This document shows, piece after piece, positions 34,567 to 49,006 of a stretch of 64,000 nucleotides of DNA. A program made the translations under genes and the position numbers. Source of the stretch: Toxonevra muliebris (Eukaryota; Arthropoda; Insecta; Diptera; Pallopteridae). A model generated the notes under the pieces. It saw only the letters and a program-made list of their open reading frames with translations. It did not search any database and was not told the DNA's origin. The stretch spans positions 36,421,989 to 36,485,988 of the forward strand of contig OY829326.1 of the NCBI GenBank assembly GCA_963691655.1. Reading direction: 5' to 3'. Numbering within the stretch: position 1 is the stretch's first letter; every line of letters begins with the position of its first letter.

Positions 34567-36291
34567 GTATCATTTTAAGTTGGCACACATTTTTCTTGTG
34601 AAGCCACCTAGATAGGGATTCGACAGCAATAAAAGTGAAATAATGAGTTTGGCAGGTTACCTCTGATCTTAACCCTTAAATACCCACTGGTCACTGCAGC
34701 GACCAACCACTTCCGCGGCTGCCTGTGCCACCATTTTATTTTCGCCATCTTAAATAAACATCTGATCTTACTGTCTAAAGTTTTCTTTATCGATACGTAT
34801 AAATAAGAATGGAAAAATGACAACTGTCGTACAGTTACAGTTATATTTAGCTCGAAACGTTTTTTCTATGACAAGCTTTAAATAATTAAAGTTGGTTACA
34901 ACTTTTAACTTCCGAACACCCTGTGAACCTTTTTTTTTGCAGGGAATAACACCGCTAACCAGCTGTATGAATTTAGTGCATTGCCACTGAAAAACCCTGT
35001 ATTAGATTATAAAATTTAATTTATTAGCTATCAAAGCTTGTCCTCTGTAGAGAACGTCATGACTGAAAGGGATAACTAAATATATTTTATTCAGTAAACT
35101 GTCATCTGAAGCGAGACAAAATGACAAAAAAAAAGTGACAGCTGCCAAAGATAGTACCGATTACAGTTTTACGGTAGCAGTTGGAAACTAATCTGACATC
35201 CATTTGGTTTTTCATACTGCGTCATCATCATCTACTCCTGCCTAGCTGGGCACAGAAAATCAACTATGGCAGTACCCCAGCGAATACGAGTTTTAATAAG
35301 GTTTTGACAATCTATTGGGCAAGTAAATTCGAACTCTACGATCGATTGCTGGGGACACCTTGGCATCCGTTCTCCGCAGAAGCCATGTTTTCCTCAAATT
35401 AATGTTTTTAGGGAAACCAAAATGATAATTTTTACCGATTTTTCAGTTTAACCCAATAATTTATGATAAATATTCAAGATGACCGACAAGTTTTGAAGCA
35501 GCCGAACTTTTACATTTTTTGTTTTTGAAACATTTCTTAACACTGTGCAACATGTAGCATAACATTGTATACTCGCATACGTTTCTTTATATTAACTTTT
35601 GATCATTGTAAATGGCAACAATTTTTGCGTTAATCAAAAGAAAAACGCATACCCAACAACCACCACAAAAACAATAACAACAACATAAAACAAAAAATGT
35701 TTCCACCCCTTTCAGCTATAACTAAATCTTTTTGAAGCTTTTAGCTATAATTTCCGTTGTTGCAAACACTTTAAAGATTAAATGCTGTCTGCATGCAGCA
35801 ACAACTTCCTTTTTATTGCAAGGCAGGCGCAATGTTGCATGTGCATAGCCTACAGTTATGAGGCTGAGAAATTAAAAAAAGGAAAAAAAAAGGAAAAAAA
35901 ACCAAAAAATTCACATACTCACAAACAATTTGCGAATCTAAGTTTGTGAGAATAAGTGGAGATTTCTTTGATTTGAAATAACCAAAACAGAAAAAAATAC
36001 AAAAAAAAACAAAAACTGTGTAAAAAACAAAGCGTTGCCAAATTGGTCAGCAAAAAAGTTAAAGAGTTAAAGCCATTCGTTAATATTCATTTACATAGAG
36101 TATGATTGTTTGTGTGTACAACGAAAAGTGCGCCATGCTTGAGAAGTAGAATTGTGTGTGCGTGTGTGTTTGTGTTCGCACTGTTGTATGTGAAGGTAGT
36201 AATTATAAATGATTGTTGAATTTGTTGTTGTACATACATATGTAAGTATGGCGATAGATATATACGAAGAAGTTACCCTCTATGCATGCAC
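34567..36291. other. Non-coding DNA
   Basis: No exon supported. The open frames at 34608-34823 and 35181-35402 have no recognisable domain. From 35860 to 36030 the sequence is A-rich, and (GT)n lies near 36150. Confidence 0.4.
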
Positions 36292-36450
36292 GCACTAGCG
36301 GATCGAAGAGGGGATTTTGGATAAAAAGTCTCTAGCTAAACAATGAATATCTCATGTATTTTTTTCGCTGCTTATGAATTAAAAAAACCTGTGAGAGGAT
36401 GCAAAAAATTAGAAAAGCCCCCCTTTCCCAATCTCGGGATCCGCTAGTGC
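36292..36450. mobile_element. Short TIR element, 159 bp (MITE)
   Basis: GCACTAGCGGATC (36292-36304) is repeated inverted as GATCCGCTAGTGC (36438-36450), a perfect 13-bp pair. G-rich subterminal stretches follow on each side. The flanks ATGCAC and ATACAC could be an eroded target duplication. No coding sequence is present; a related terminus occurs at 28897. Confidence 0.6.
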
Positions 36451-37859
36451 ATACACACATAAAATAAATCGTTTTGAGCTCTTGACCTTAACCTCTCAGT
36501 CACTCAGTTATGAGTTGCATACATTTTTATTTAAGCTTTTGAAATTTTCATCTTCAACATTTGCAAAAAAAAAAACAAGTACCTACTAAATAAACTGAAA
36601 CTCCCACGATTTCATTTCATATGTAGTTTCTTGTAGTTGTTTTGTTGTTTGCTATGAAATGAGATTTATGAATTGTAAATTAACATTTAAATAGTGAGCG
36701 TAGTTTGGTGAAATCTTTAAACTATTAATTTTGGTTGAAACATTATTATTTTGTATTTATTTTTTGTAAAATTTATGCGCACGCTAACCTAGTGTGCTAA
36801 TAAAATAATATTATCATTTAACTAGAAGGCAATAATTGTCAATCAAACTCAAAAGAAGAAGACAAAAAAAAAACGCTTCTATTTCTGCTGCTTTCTCAAT
36901 TACTTACAAACAATTCAACGATATGACAATTTGACCCCAAGCACAAGCGCTCTAAGCTTAAGTAAAATATCTGCATGTTTTTAGTTTTTTTTTTTGCAGC
37001 AGCAGCAGCTTATCTCACAACAAAAACTAAAAATATTAAAAAATTAGGCTAATAGTGACATGCGAAAATGAATCTTTTGCTTAAGACACGTTTCCTCCAT
37101 AAAGTTACATACATACACACATATATGCATTCATTCAAACTCGCAGATAGTTAAAATGGGTCACTATCATCTCACTTTGAGATTATTAAGTACGACTGGG
37201 TATTGTGAAGTAAAGTGTGCTGCAAAAAAAAAAAAAAAAAACACAAACGCAGAATTGAGAATTGTTCAAATCATATTAATGTCCCCATTAAAAAATCACC
37301 GTCAATGTGTTTAGTATCCAGTATCTACTTACTATTTATAGCCAGCCATAGTCTTTCTTGTATTTAATTGTACAACATTAAAATGGCAATTTGTGATCAT
37401 TTCTTTTTTTTTATTTTTATTTTGGACTATGAACGCATGCGGTTTTAAATTTATACCTAACACTTTATGTCTGTATGTATATGCGCATTGTAATTTTGAA
37501 AACATTTTGGCTATTTTTGGATTATTATCGCAAAGTTTAAAGCAACTTTTGACAAAGAAGAAAAAGAAATAGAAAAGTTTTTGCTGGAATGCTACGCAAT
37601 AGAGGTATTCGCAAAATTTTACAATTTATTGTTTCTTTTCGTAGGTAAAAGTCTAAGACCGAAATATCTGTGAGTTGTTTGGTGGAAGGTTTTCGTTTTA
37701 AAAGTCATTCAATGCGACTAGGTTATGATGTGATTATATATTGTTACAGGAAATCACTTATTCTTTACCGAACTTAGATGTGTGTGCTTTGAGTTTAAGC
37801 CGACATATAATAGTATGAGAATTTACTAAATTATAGGATAAGATGAGACCAATGACTGC

Positions 37860-38165
37860 ACCAAAGTCTAGGCCAAAACTCATACCGAAAAAAATATATT
37901 AAATCCAGAACCAGCTCCGAACAAAAAACCAGTTAAAAAATTTGATCAAAATTGACACCAAAATCCAAGACAGAATTCAGAAAAATTTCAGACCAAGAAC
38001 AAACACAGACCAAAATTAATATCAAAACTTAGACCAAAAGAAAACAAAATTCAGATGTTTAGAATTTCCAAAATCAGACCAAAACTCAAATCGAAATTCC
38101 GATCAAAACTCAATGCTAAACTCAGATCAAAACGTAGACCAAATTCAGACCAAAATTCATACCAC
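37860..38165 (+). repeat. Degenerate minisatellite, ~14-bp unit CAGACCAAAACTCA
   Basis: About twenty diverged copies of a unit such as CAGACCAAAACTCA follow one another (for example near 37994, 38010, 38070, 38120 and 38145). The unit length drifts between 12 and 18 bp. There are stops in all frames, so it is not a coding repeat. Confidence 0.75.
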
Positions 38166-38169
38166 AAGC

Positions 38170-38203
38170 CACTATGGTCCTAAACTCACTATGGTCCTAA
38201 ACT
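38170..38203 (+). repeat. 17-bp exact tandem duplication
   Basis: CACTATGGTCCTAAACT occurs twice head to tail (38170-38186 and 38187-38203), directly after the minisatellite. Confidence 0.9.
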
Positions 38204-41200
38204 ATTGTCCATAAAATAGTTGAATTTTTTAAAAAATAATTTGTTACCATTTACCAGCTTTCAGGTGAAAGGCGAGTTGGGGAATTAACGTAAGGGTTTG
38301 GCGGCCAGAAAGTCAATTTCTATTAATTAATGACCTATTTTAGTTCTCTGTTAGGAAAATTGGTTATTTATCATCACTTAATCTCTAAAAACAACCCTGC
38401 ACATATATAACTACATATAACATTTTTTCAATAAATAACTTGAGAGAGAAAGAGCGTCTCAGTAATTCAATATCACTTACAATCTAAACGAACAACGGTA
38501 GTATTTATACGCTATGTAATTTAAATTTTATTTCTAATATTTATAGATGTCATCATTCTTCAAAGAGGCATAAAAAAAAATATATATATTAAACGACCAA
38601 CTATTTTATGTACACCAGGTAATATTTTCATGAAAAATGGACACCTAATGATTGTATTCAACATCGTTTATGATCAATTAAAAATTACACATACGCAACG
38701 GTGTCCGCAACGAACAAACAAAAGCGCAATTTATAATATAATTTTTGTGTGCAAGTTAATTGTGCATAAAAGCAACATTTACAACATTTTCTCACACGCT
38801 CGCATCGTAGCTTGCAGTCATGCTTAAATCAGCAACACTTCTATATAATATTGCACAAACACAAACACATTTTACTGCAAGCCTATTTCGCACCTGCAAT
38901 ATTGTCGAAATTGGTGAAATGCGGTAGCAATTCAAAATGGCATTACAAATGAAATATAAAACTAAAATGCTCATTAACTTAAAGAGCAGCAAAAGCAACA
39001 CAAAACTGAAAAAAGAAAAAAAAGGCACAGCAACAAAAACAACAACAACAGCAAACTGAAAAACAACTAACGCATAAAGTGACACATAAAAATCATTTCG
39101 ACAATGAATTTCGAAATTGCTGACAACAGAATACTCAGAAGCTGGAAGCCTTTAATGCATTGCCTTGAGCACCCCTAATGAGTTAAAGTGCGATTGAATA
39201 ATCGTAAAATCATTGCTCAGAGGAAGGATATTGTTCATAGGCAATCTGAAGAAGATATAAAGAAACAGAGTAGGAGAGACAGCAAGAATATGTATGTATG
39301 CATGTTTAAACGAAATGGAAAGCAGATTGAAATTATGTAACAACATCATGTAGCAATATGAAGAGCATGTAAAGCGAAGCAGTAGCAGCATATGCGGCAT
39401 TAAAATTGTAACAACACTAACGTAGCAATAACAACTACAATAACACTAACAATAAAATGTTGTTTGCTATTTTTGTGAATATTTTAATAATGCTTGTAAA
39501 AATTTTCCCAAAATATACCATAAAAACAAAAAGAAATCAAAATGTAAACACAACGCCAACACTACATGGCACAATGTTGATATTGCTGTTGCTTGTGCTG
39601 CTCTTGTTGCTGTTGCTGTTTGTTGTTATATTTGCTGCTGCAACTACTTACTGTTGAAGTGAAAGTGTTGTTGCTACTATTTGCCTGCAACTTCACTGAT
39701 GCTGTCAGTTGTATTTCATTTAGACACATGTCCTTGTTCAATCAAATCAAGCGAAAAATTTTTTTTTTTTTTTTTTGCAGCAAAGATACATCAAAAAATG
39801 CAATTGCAATGTTGTGCATCGATACACAGCGAGAAAGAATGAACGACAGAGTAAGAGAGTAGAAGAGTATGCTGGTGGAGAAGTATCAAATGTTGTTGCA
39901 AACATAAATTTATATACATAAGAAAAATGTAAACCGACAATTTGATGTGTGTCCGCAAACACTAGAAGTGATTCAGATGCCCAATTGAAAATCATATGCA
40001 AATTTGATTTTGTGGGAATTTTATTTATGTTTCTTTGGCGGAGGAAAAGTAAAGGTGAAAGAAAAATATGCAAAAATTTTTTGAATGTTTTGTTGATTGC
40101 AGTTTATATGTATAAAGTAGTAAAGTTTTTAGGTTAGCGGAAGTCTTAAAGTTATTTTGGTTGTTGTTGTTTTTGTTGTCTATAACGAGATATGTATGGT
40201 GAAGTTATGGCTATATTTATACTTGTTTTGTAATTCTGAACAAATATTAGGTATATCTATCTTTGAAGTTGAGAAAGTTATAAGCTATAATAGTAAACCG
40301 ATTACGGCTGCATCTGAGCGATATTACTTTCAATTTTTCAAATAAAGAGTTTTGTGTTTTATGGCAATGATTATTTTGTCCAATTATGAAGTCAGTTATT
40401 ATTCCTAGATTAAGGAATGGCTTTATGAGATGTTAAGCAAATTGCTCTAAGTCCAGCTGGTGATTAAACTTTTCTTGTTCTTTCATTAAGAATAGGAGTC
40501 GATTGGAGTTTTTTGATCCTTCACACTTCACGATTTGCACACAATTGTGTTATTTATATCCAACGTTCTTTCTTGAATTACACCTTAAAACCTCCCTATT
40601 GTTGATCTAAACCGATCAAATACTTCTCAATCAGTCAGTCAATCAGTCAGTCAGTGGACTCTGACAGTATACTAAAAAAGGGGAAGTCTTAAAGTCTTCT
40701 AAGTTTGATTAGAAGAAGATAAACCTCAATTTTTTTTTAACGTGTTATACTGCAACAAGGCACAGAATTTCAAGTATGGAAAGCATCCCTAAATTTTTTT
40801 GAAATTCTATTAGAGTAAAAAAGTTTCGGACTTAAATTATCTCTAATATGGTACTTGTTAAAAAAAAAATATGTGTAGAAGGCTGGGATGTGTTTCGAAG
40901 CATATCAAAGGAAGCGACTGAGGGAAGTATTTTATATGAGAAAATTCTTTTTATCATAATTTGAAATAAAAGAAATTCTCTACTGGTTTAGTTTGGAAAT
41001 TTTTAGTTGTAATGCTATTCAGGGTACTCTGAAGCGGTCAAGACCTTCTAGACAATATTTCTATAAATCAAAACATCTAAGACACTTCTGCACAAAGTTG
41101 TGTAAAAGAGCTGGGTTAAGACTTTTAATTGGATAGAGCAGATAACAGCTACTACATTTCCTTATAAAACTTAAGGGAAAAATAGAATAGGATGCTAGAA

Positions 41201-41699
41201 GTAATGCCATTATTTACTAGCATGCATTGCATTAAGTTCTGAAACTTGAAACAATTACTAACCTAATAAAATTTCTAATAGGATCCAATATTCTAGGTAC
41301 TTCTTCTTTTTCTTTTACGGCACAACAGTCCTAAGATGACGTAGATCGATCGAGCTTTTCGTATCCATTAATGTTTGGTGAGTTATAATTGAGAACGAAT
41401 GGAACAGGCCTAAAGTTTAATGTCAATTCAGAGTGGCGAGGTGAAGAGCTTTTGCTTGGCCAAGTTTTACTCTTGTGGTCTTGGTCTAAAGAGTGATGAC
41501 GGGTAGAAAAAATTGTATTTGAAAAACCGAGGCCTCTTTCTGTAAAGATGAAGGCAGAATCAATAGACGGACAATAATTCTTTTACCGCAAAATCTATTT
41601 TGGAAACCCCAACCATGTTAATGTACCGTGATTCGACTATTACAAGGTCTCCACACTTGGCTGAAGAACAATAAAGCTGATATTGCAGATGGCCTGCTA
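38204..41699. other. Non-coding DNA with simple repeats
   Basis: Holds CAA/CAG/TTG arrays (39000-39060, 39580-39650) and a CAGT-rich run at 40630-40655. The open frames in 38792-40137 are low-complexity translations of these repeats. No exon is supported. Confidence 0.45.
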
Positions 41700-42440
41700 G
41701 TTTAATTGTTTAAGACCAAATGTGAAGAACTTACAAAATGCCTGCACGAGCACTTATTATTAGAATATGGTCGGATGAGGGTATGCCCAGTGACGGGAAC
41801 CTCCGCGTACTCTGCCCAACCATTTGATACCGAACGAAGTTACAGACGATGTTATTGTCTTCTTCAATTTTATGCAACAAAAAATAATTCGATTTGCAAT
41901 CAACGACATCTCCGGCACTATCTTTACCATGAGTGTGACATGCTGCTTGTATACGCTGATGATACGATATCATTAACCTCAAAGCGATGGCATTTACGCA
42001 TTCAAAGTCGCCAAGGATTTCACATATCTGGGATCCAACGTTGACAACAACAATGGCAGCATTGACACCAATAGAAAAATTTTTCTTGCTGACAGGTGCT
42101 CCTACTGGCTCATCAGGCAATTGAGAAGCAAGGGACTTCTCAATGGACGATGATAACGCTCTATAAGCCCCCATCACCAACCCCCATCACCAATCAAGAG
42201 AAAAATACTTCGCAAGATCTACGTATTTCGAAGAAGATGGAACCATGAGTCGTACGCCGACGCTGACTAAGCCATGTTGAGTGCATGAAAGAAAACGCTA
42301 TGGCCAGGAAGGTATTCTATTCCACGGCCATGAGGCGGGTGACCTGACGGTGTTTGGCTTTACCAATTGGAGCCAACGCGCTTATAGCAAAGATGACTGG
42401 TGAAGCTTTTTTGAGGCGGCCAAAATCACTCATCAGTTGT
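41700..42440 (+). mobile_element. Non-LTR reverse transcriptase remnant (RTE/CR1-like)
   Basis: HECDMLLVYADDTISL is the RT catalytic box. After a frameshift, AFKVAKDFTYLGSNVDNNNG and ADRCSYWLIRQLRSKGL follow the family order, then IKRKILRKIYVFRRRWNHE. Only the active-site-to-thumb part remains, with stops and deletions. The clade is inferred from motif style only. Confidence 0.7.
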
Positions 42441-45400
42441 AGTGCCAACTAAATAAGCAAGTTCATAAAATATATGAAAAATTAATGGATGGTAAGGATT
42501 AACGATTTATTTTATCGTTATAAAGAAATGGAATAAAAACTGCATTTTTAAGTAAATAAAAAAAAGTATCTTCTTCCACTCCTTTTTGCATTACACTTTA
42601 ATTGAAAAAAGCGAGTTCATATTTCTTTTTTTCTTGGGAAATTACGAAAGGGTTTTAGAATAATTTATTAAAGTACTTACTTACATAGCTTTCGAAAGAA
42701 AACACTTAACTTTTATATAAGATAATTCATCAATCGACCTCCACGATACACAATTCTTTTGAAACAAAACTGGGTTCCTCATAACTTAATCAAATCTGTG
42801 ATGGAGGTTCAACTTTTCAGAGGCATGAAATAAACAAGGTTTGTGGCAAAGGGCATTCAAATTTAAATTCAGTCGATGATAAACAATAGCGTTGTCAAAT
42901 AGAGTAATAATTCCACCACAGAAACTACATCAAATCAGTTTCCTACAAATATTTTAATTGTTTTCAAACAACTAAATATGAAGCTACTAACTAGCAAGCA
43001 GATTTTCTTCTGTTTTTATATTTTATAATAAATTTTATATACAAAAGACAAAAAAAAAACAAAAAACATTAAACAAACACATGAAATAAAATGCTGCATT
43101 TATCATTAAAATAAATCGCTCAATTAGTAAAACAAATGTCTGTTTTCCATTTCAGCAAAACCCAACAGCAACAGCAACAAAGTAAAAACACAACAACCAA
43201 ATCAGTGTTGAATAATTTTTAACGTTTGTCACTTCATTATTTGTCACAGCTGTTGTTGTTGCTGCATATGAGTTGAATGAGCAGTGATGCAGTGAAATGG
43301 AATACGGAGTAGATGTAGGTACCAACAACAACAGCAACTTATACTAAACTGATACGTTAAGACAACCATGCGAACATAAAGTTAAGTAAGATAAATGCAA
43401 TAACGAAAAAAAAAAAACAACGAAGAAGCAGTGGAAAAGTTTCCTTTAGTGCTCCCTGATTTTTGCTTGCTGTTAATGCTAGAAGCAAGAGTGAGCTCAT
43501 AAGCTTAGCTTGGAAATTGGAAACCTAGTATATGCAACTAACAACAACAACAGCAGCAGCAACCAAGTGAAGTGACTTAACATTGTCACAATGAAATGGT
43601 GCAATAATTTCTTTTCAGTTTAGCTGGATTTGCAATTTGCCGCTGTCATGCCAATTTGCCAATGTATATGAACAAATTAAGTAGTTCAATTTTGATTTTG
43701 CTGTTGCTTTTGGATGATTACAACATATATTTTGTTTGTTTTGTGTCTACTATATATGGCTGGTGCATGCATATAGCAAGCAAGTACTTAATAGCAACAA
43801 AAATGAAAAGGTAATAAAGTAGCGAATTTGTTTTTTTTTTTTAAATAAATTTCCACTTCAACGGAAATACACCCTCCTCTTTAGTCGAGGTGTGTGAGTA
43901 TATGTTTATGTGTGTGTGTTTTGTGGTCGATTGTACAATGAAATATTTAGATAAATTATATATGATTTATATGATCATTCAACGGTTTACAACGAGCACA
44001 ACAACAGATGTATTAATGCATCGGTAGTGGATGGTAGTAGTAAATATGTTACAAATTGAGCATAAATAATGTGAGTTAAACACACGCGATACTTTATCAC
44101 CTCGTAACATACGTTCGATCTCCCGCCCATCTCCCATATTCTCCGTGTGTGATCAATCGTGCTACAACCAAATATAAAACAATATCAAACATGATTTCTT
44201 TTCACGCTCTTCCCGTTTACATCGAAAGCTTGCAGACAAACAAAAAAAAAATCAATTTCATATTTATCAATGGCACGCCCTCGACGCCTCCAAAAAGTCA
44301 GAGAGATGCCAGATGCGCCGCCACACGCTTTTAATTAAACTTATATACAAATCGACTTAAATCAATATGAGCTTAACTCAGGTAAGCTTACCTTGGCACA
44401 GAGTTTAACTCTTAATAAGGAAGGAGTTAACAGATCATTGTTAGATACTTTTGTTGTTGTTGATGTTGTTGCTGTTGTTGATACTTATGCGTATATGTAC
44501 AAATTTTGTTTATCTATACGATTCCTGACTGCCTCCTTGTATCCATCGTTATTGTGGCCATTACCGCCAGGCAATATTGTTGCTGTTGTTGTCAGAGTCA
44601 TTTCCACCAACATCACAGATAAAATAGCCAGAAAATTGATTGAATTAGTTAGACTCAGTCTACGACTTAGACATGGATGCGGTTAAAATGCTTTCAATTT
44701 TCGTGTGTGTGTATGTGTGCAGAAATAATTTCTTGTGGTTACGAGTATGATACTCGCACTTCATCTTTTGTTTTCCGCAAGCGATTTTCATTCAGAGATG
44801 CGCCGCCACCGCTGCTGCTGCCGCACAATCGTACAAATTAGGCTTCGATTTAACAAATTGAAAAACCTTTTTAAATGTTCGTTTCTGTTTTTTTTTCTAT
44901 TTGATTTGATTGTGTACATTCATAAGTTAAAATAATAATATTTATATAATTTTATTCAATGCTCGAAAAACAAATTTCCTTTTGGGGCGCATGCATGTGC
45001 AGCCCCAGCTTTTTCCTCTTCATTTGAAAATAGTAATTTTTATTGTGTTGTTGTGCAAATTTGTTGCAATTGTTTGTGCAACAATAACAACAACAAAATG
45101 AGCCATTACAACAACAAAAGAGCCATTAGCAATATTTCTGTTGTTGTTATTTTTTTTTGGCTTGACTTTCTTTGATCCTTGTTTATCCAGCGGCTAAATT
45201 ATTAGCGCAACTATTTACGTATACCACAATCGCTGACACCGCCGCCGCCGCTACCGCTACCACCATCGCTAGCATCTCACCTCACCGGCATCATCATCAT
45301 CGTCAGCAACAGCAGCACTAGCAACAAATGGCAAACAACAACAGAAAGCAACAAACAACAATAATAATAACAAAGTGTTTATTATCAATTATAAATGGCG

Positions 45401-48400
45401 CTTTTTATTGTTGTAGTAGTTAGTTGTTAAATTTGTTGTTGTTGTTGGTGGTGGTGTTGGCGGGTTTTAATGGCGCTAACGCTCATTGATGCAATAAATA
45501 TGCGTTTTCTTTATCGTTTAAGGAAGTGTTAAAAATGTATTTTTTGGATTTTTTTTTGGTTTTTTATGATTTTATGATTATCTGCATCTAAAAATATTTA
45601 TGTAAAAATATAAAATTTTGAAATTTTATGTATGTTTAATTTGCAATTAATAAACGCAGAATCATCCTACAGTTTTATAAACTTTAGAAATGGTTCTTTG
45701 AATTAAAACTTCAAAATTGCTTACACAATCAGCTTCTAATTTGGTATGATAATTTTACTATTATTTTTTAATATCAATATCGCGTGTTTCGGTCGAAAGT
45801 TACAGAAAGTGGAAACGAAGAACTTCTGCATCGAATATTAAAAATTAGTTAAAATATTATTTAAAAAGCAGTAAGTCCACTGTGGAAAAGATCAGTAAAT
45901 AAAAAATGGAGGGAAATATGGTAAATTCTAACAAAAAGAGTGTAAACCTTTGAGAACGTTCTGTTCATTAACCTCTCATCTCAGAAAATACGATTTATAT
46001 CAAGCAGTGTTTGTAATAAAGTCACAATGCACCGGTGATGTTTTGGCCTAATTTTACAGCATGCCACTAATGGAAAAAGTCACAAGGATTTAGTAGAGTG
46101 AATAATATTAATGAAAGGAGAAGTCAATCCATTGAATTTCTTAGAGCTGGACTCACATGAAATCAAAGCTCTAAAGCAAACATATTACTCCTACAAACAT
46201 CCCTCAGTTCAGGGATAAAGCGAATACAGTCCAAATCAATCAATACAATCCAATCGATTAATAGGTATAGGTTAATAAAAGAATATATGGGTCGTTGCAC
46301 GACAAATCAGTTGCGATTCAGAATTGATATAGTCAAAATTCTGTGCATCACTTCACCAAAAAATGCTCTACATACTTCAAAAATTTTCGAATTTATTCAA
46401 ATGTTAAATACTTAAAACAAGCCCATAGTACATTTTTACTATATTTTCCAGATTTTTAAAAAATGGAAGTTTTTAAAAATTTTTTTAATTTTTGAAAGAC
46501 AATCTAATATGTTTGTGTGAATTTTTCAGAATTGTAACTTGTTTCAATTTTGAAATAATCAGAAATAAAAAAACTTATTTATTATTATTTTTGTTCTACT
46601 GTAAAATAAGCAAAAATGCATGAAAAAAGTGAAAATATGGAATTCTTCATTACTCAATCTTAAAATTTGAAGCAAACCGGTAACATGGAGTTTGAATCGC
46701 TCTTGACTTGCCACGGTACGTCCAACATACAGTCGACACGCTTATTTATCCAACGCCTTTACAACCTTCTTCACACAAAGTTTTGATATTCTAATTGGTA
46801 AAGTTTAGAAGATATGTCGTCAAGTGTGTTTTGAATGTATAGGATGTGCCACGTGCACTTGCCTTTTATGTATTTAGTTTTGAAAGCTTCGCTCTTGTTT
46901 TCATTTCCATCACTCTGTATACCCAGCTGATTAGCTGATCATTGGATTATAGGTCTATGAAGGAGATGGGTACTTTGCTGTTCTATGATAATGACTCTAA
47001 AACATGTGACAATTGACAAGATACCGCTGTTTTTTAATTTTTGGTCAGCTGGCATTACTTGGTAGGAAATTTGCTTTGCAATTGAATGGAAAACAAAAAA
47101 CTATGTTTAACTTTCCTAGATATGATATTTCTGATGATAAGAATTTTCATCGAAACTTTTCAGACTTGAGAAGGAAAACTATTGTATTCATACTCACTAA
47201 GTGGTCAGAAATTTCATTGCCAAGTCTTGTTAATATATGGAGAAAACATGTTGTCAAACAATTGGGCACTCAAACTTGAATGAATAAATAAATAATTCCT
47301 CACTGTCAATACATGAAGAATTGCTTATTAGGATTCGAGTTCGAAACAAGATCTTCAAACACTGCTGAGATATCTGGATAGCTGGGCATCTGGACAGTAA
47401 ATTAACATAGACACAGAGTATCTCGGTACTTTTTTTTGTCATTTTTTTTTCCAATCTATCTTTTATCAGGGATGCTGATAGTTCGAATTTAGAATTCCAG
47501 ATTTAGATCTGCCTTAAATACCAGAATCATTAAAGGTTCAGATACTTAGAAGCACTGCTCGGAAACTCCGGGAATATGAATAAGCACGCTGTTCATTACC
47601 TTAATTGCTCTATGTAAAGTCAAGTTGTCTTTGTTACTATTTCAATTAAAAAATTTTACTTTCTTTCTTTTCAGTTTCACTTTTTATGAACATTCAATTC
47701 AATTATAACTTAGTAAAAAAAAATGTGTATATATTTCCAAATATATTCCAACTTTCGATATTATCATTGCGCAGTATGAGGATATCTTAAAAATCTTCAC
47801 GATTTCACAGTTTATTAGAGCGACAAATATAAATTTGCATAACAAACGCCAATGGATGAGCGACGATTACATTTACGGTGTGGACAGACCGACGATCGAA
47901 CGTTCAGGGTAATCACGATTTTTTGTTTGTGTCTGCTGCATACATAAAACCAAAAAAAAAATAAAATAAAAAGAAAATCCTTCTTCTCAACATATTTTGT
48001 TGCAGCAATATACATTAATTGCTTCCGTCAGTTGATATTTCAACAAATTGCTGTAAACAAAAATGCTGCTGTTGATATTTTACATACCTAACTGCATGCA
48101 TAAATACTATGCACAATAATTTTTGATCAGAGTAGAGCTTCGTTTTTGATGAGCATCACCAATTGCAATTGGAATGAATTGAATTGAATGCGATGCAGTG
48201 GCGCGAACAACGTTTAGTTGCAACTACAAGCCATAGACTAGTATTAAATTGATTGGTGTTGATGTTATATGTTGCATACATATGTATGAAAGTGGCAATT
48301 TTTCGTGTTAAAGTTCAAACATTGTGCGCCATGCCTCAAGGAAGATTATTTTACTGTCAGAAATGCGTTCAAAATAAAAGTTAAGTCAAAGATGTTTCCT

Positions 48401-48410
48401 ACAAGAGAAA

Positions 48411-48455
48411 CAACAGCAACAATAACAACAACAACAACAGCAGCAGCAGCAGCAA
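48411..48455 (+). repeat. (CAA)n/(CAG)n microsatellite
   Basis: An uninterrupted CAACAGCAACAATAACAACA run passes into five or six CAG units. It is non-coding, with stops nearby. Confidence 0.85.
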
Positions 48456-48963
48456 TGAAGTCATTTTCAGTTTAATTTTCACACACTTGCATGAGTGCAT
48501 GCGGTAAATGTTGATTGCATACAGACGTAAGCATTGATCTGACATGATATTGGCCATATTGGGTAATTATGGAAGATCTTTGTTGTTGTTGTAATTTCGT
48601 AAAATTGCCCGATTTTATTGCGGGTACAACGCTGTGATATTAAATCTTCCATAAGTGCTGATGGCTGTTGACGCACTCGTATCGATGATGCTGCTGTTGC
48701 CGCGAAGGCTGCACTCATGCATACACACACATACACTCACAAATACACATACATACATATGCATTTATGTACATATTGCTGTCGGACAATCACGCCATAT
48801 TACAAGCTGGTATCTATCTATATATCTATCTAGCTGTGTAACTATCTGATAAATGTCAGTCATAAGCTACAAAAACGAAAATCGTGCAAACATTGCAATA
48901 TATCTCAGTATTTGCCAAAATGTTTTCAAGGCACTTTTATATTATACTTATGCATGTACGTAG

Positions 48964-49006
48964 TTGTTGCTATTGTTGTTGTTATTGTTGTTGTTATTGT
49001 TGTTGG
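48964..49006 (+). repeat. (TTG)n microsatellite
   Basis: A run of TTG units with occasional TTA/CTA substitutions. Confidence 0.85.

Noticed and set aside
39593..40073. Overlapping Leu/Cys/Val-rich frames on both strands
   Set aside because: They are products of CTG/TTG repeats and T runs, with no domain.
47013..47279. 88-codon frame with SLVNIWRKHVV, like the end of a pogo/Tigger transposase
   Set aside because: The resemblance is short and no catalytic motif or termini were found.
48411..48455. Regular repeats considered as a CRISPR array or a coding opa repeat
   Set aside because: It is a simple CAA/CAG microsatellite with no spacers and no open exon around it; the genome is eukaryotic.
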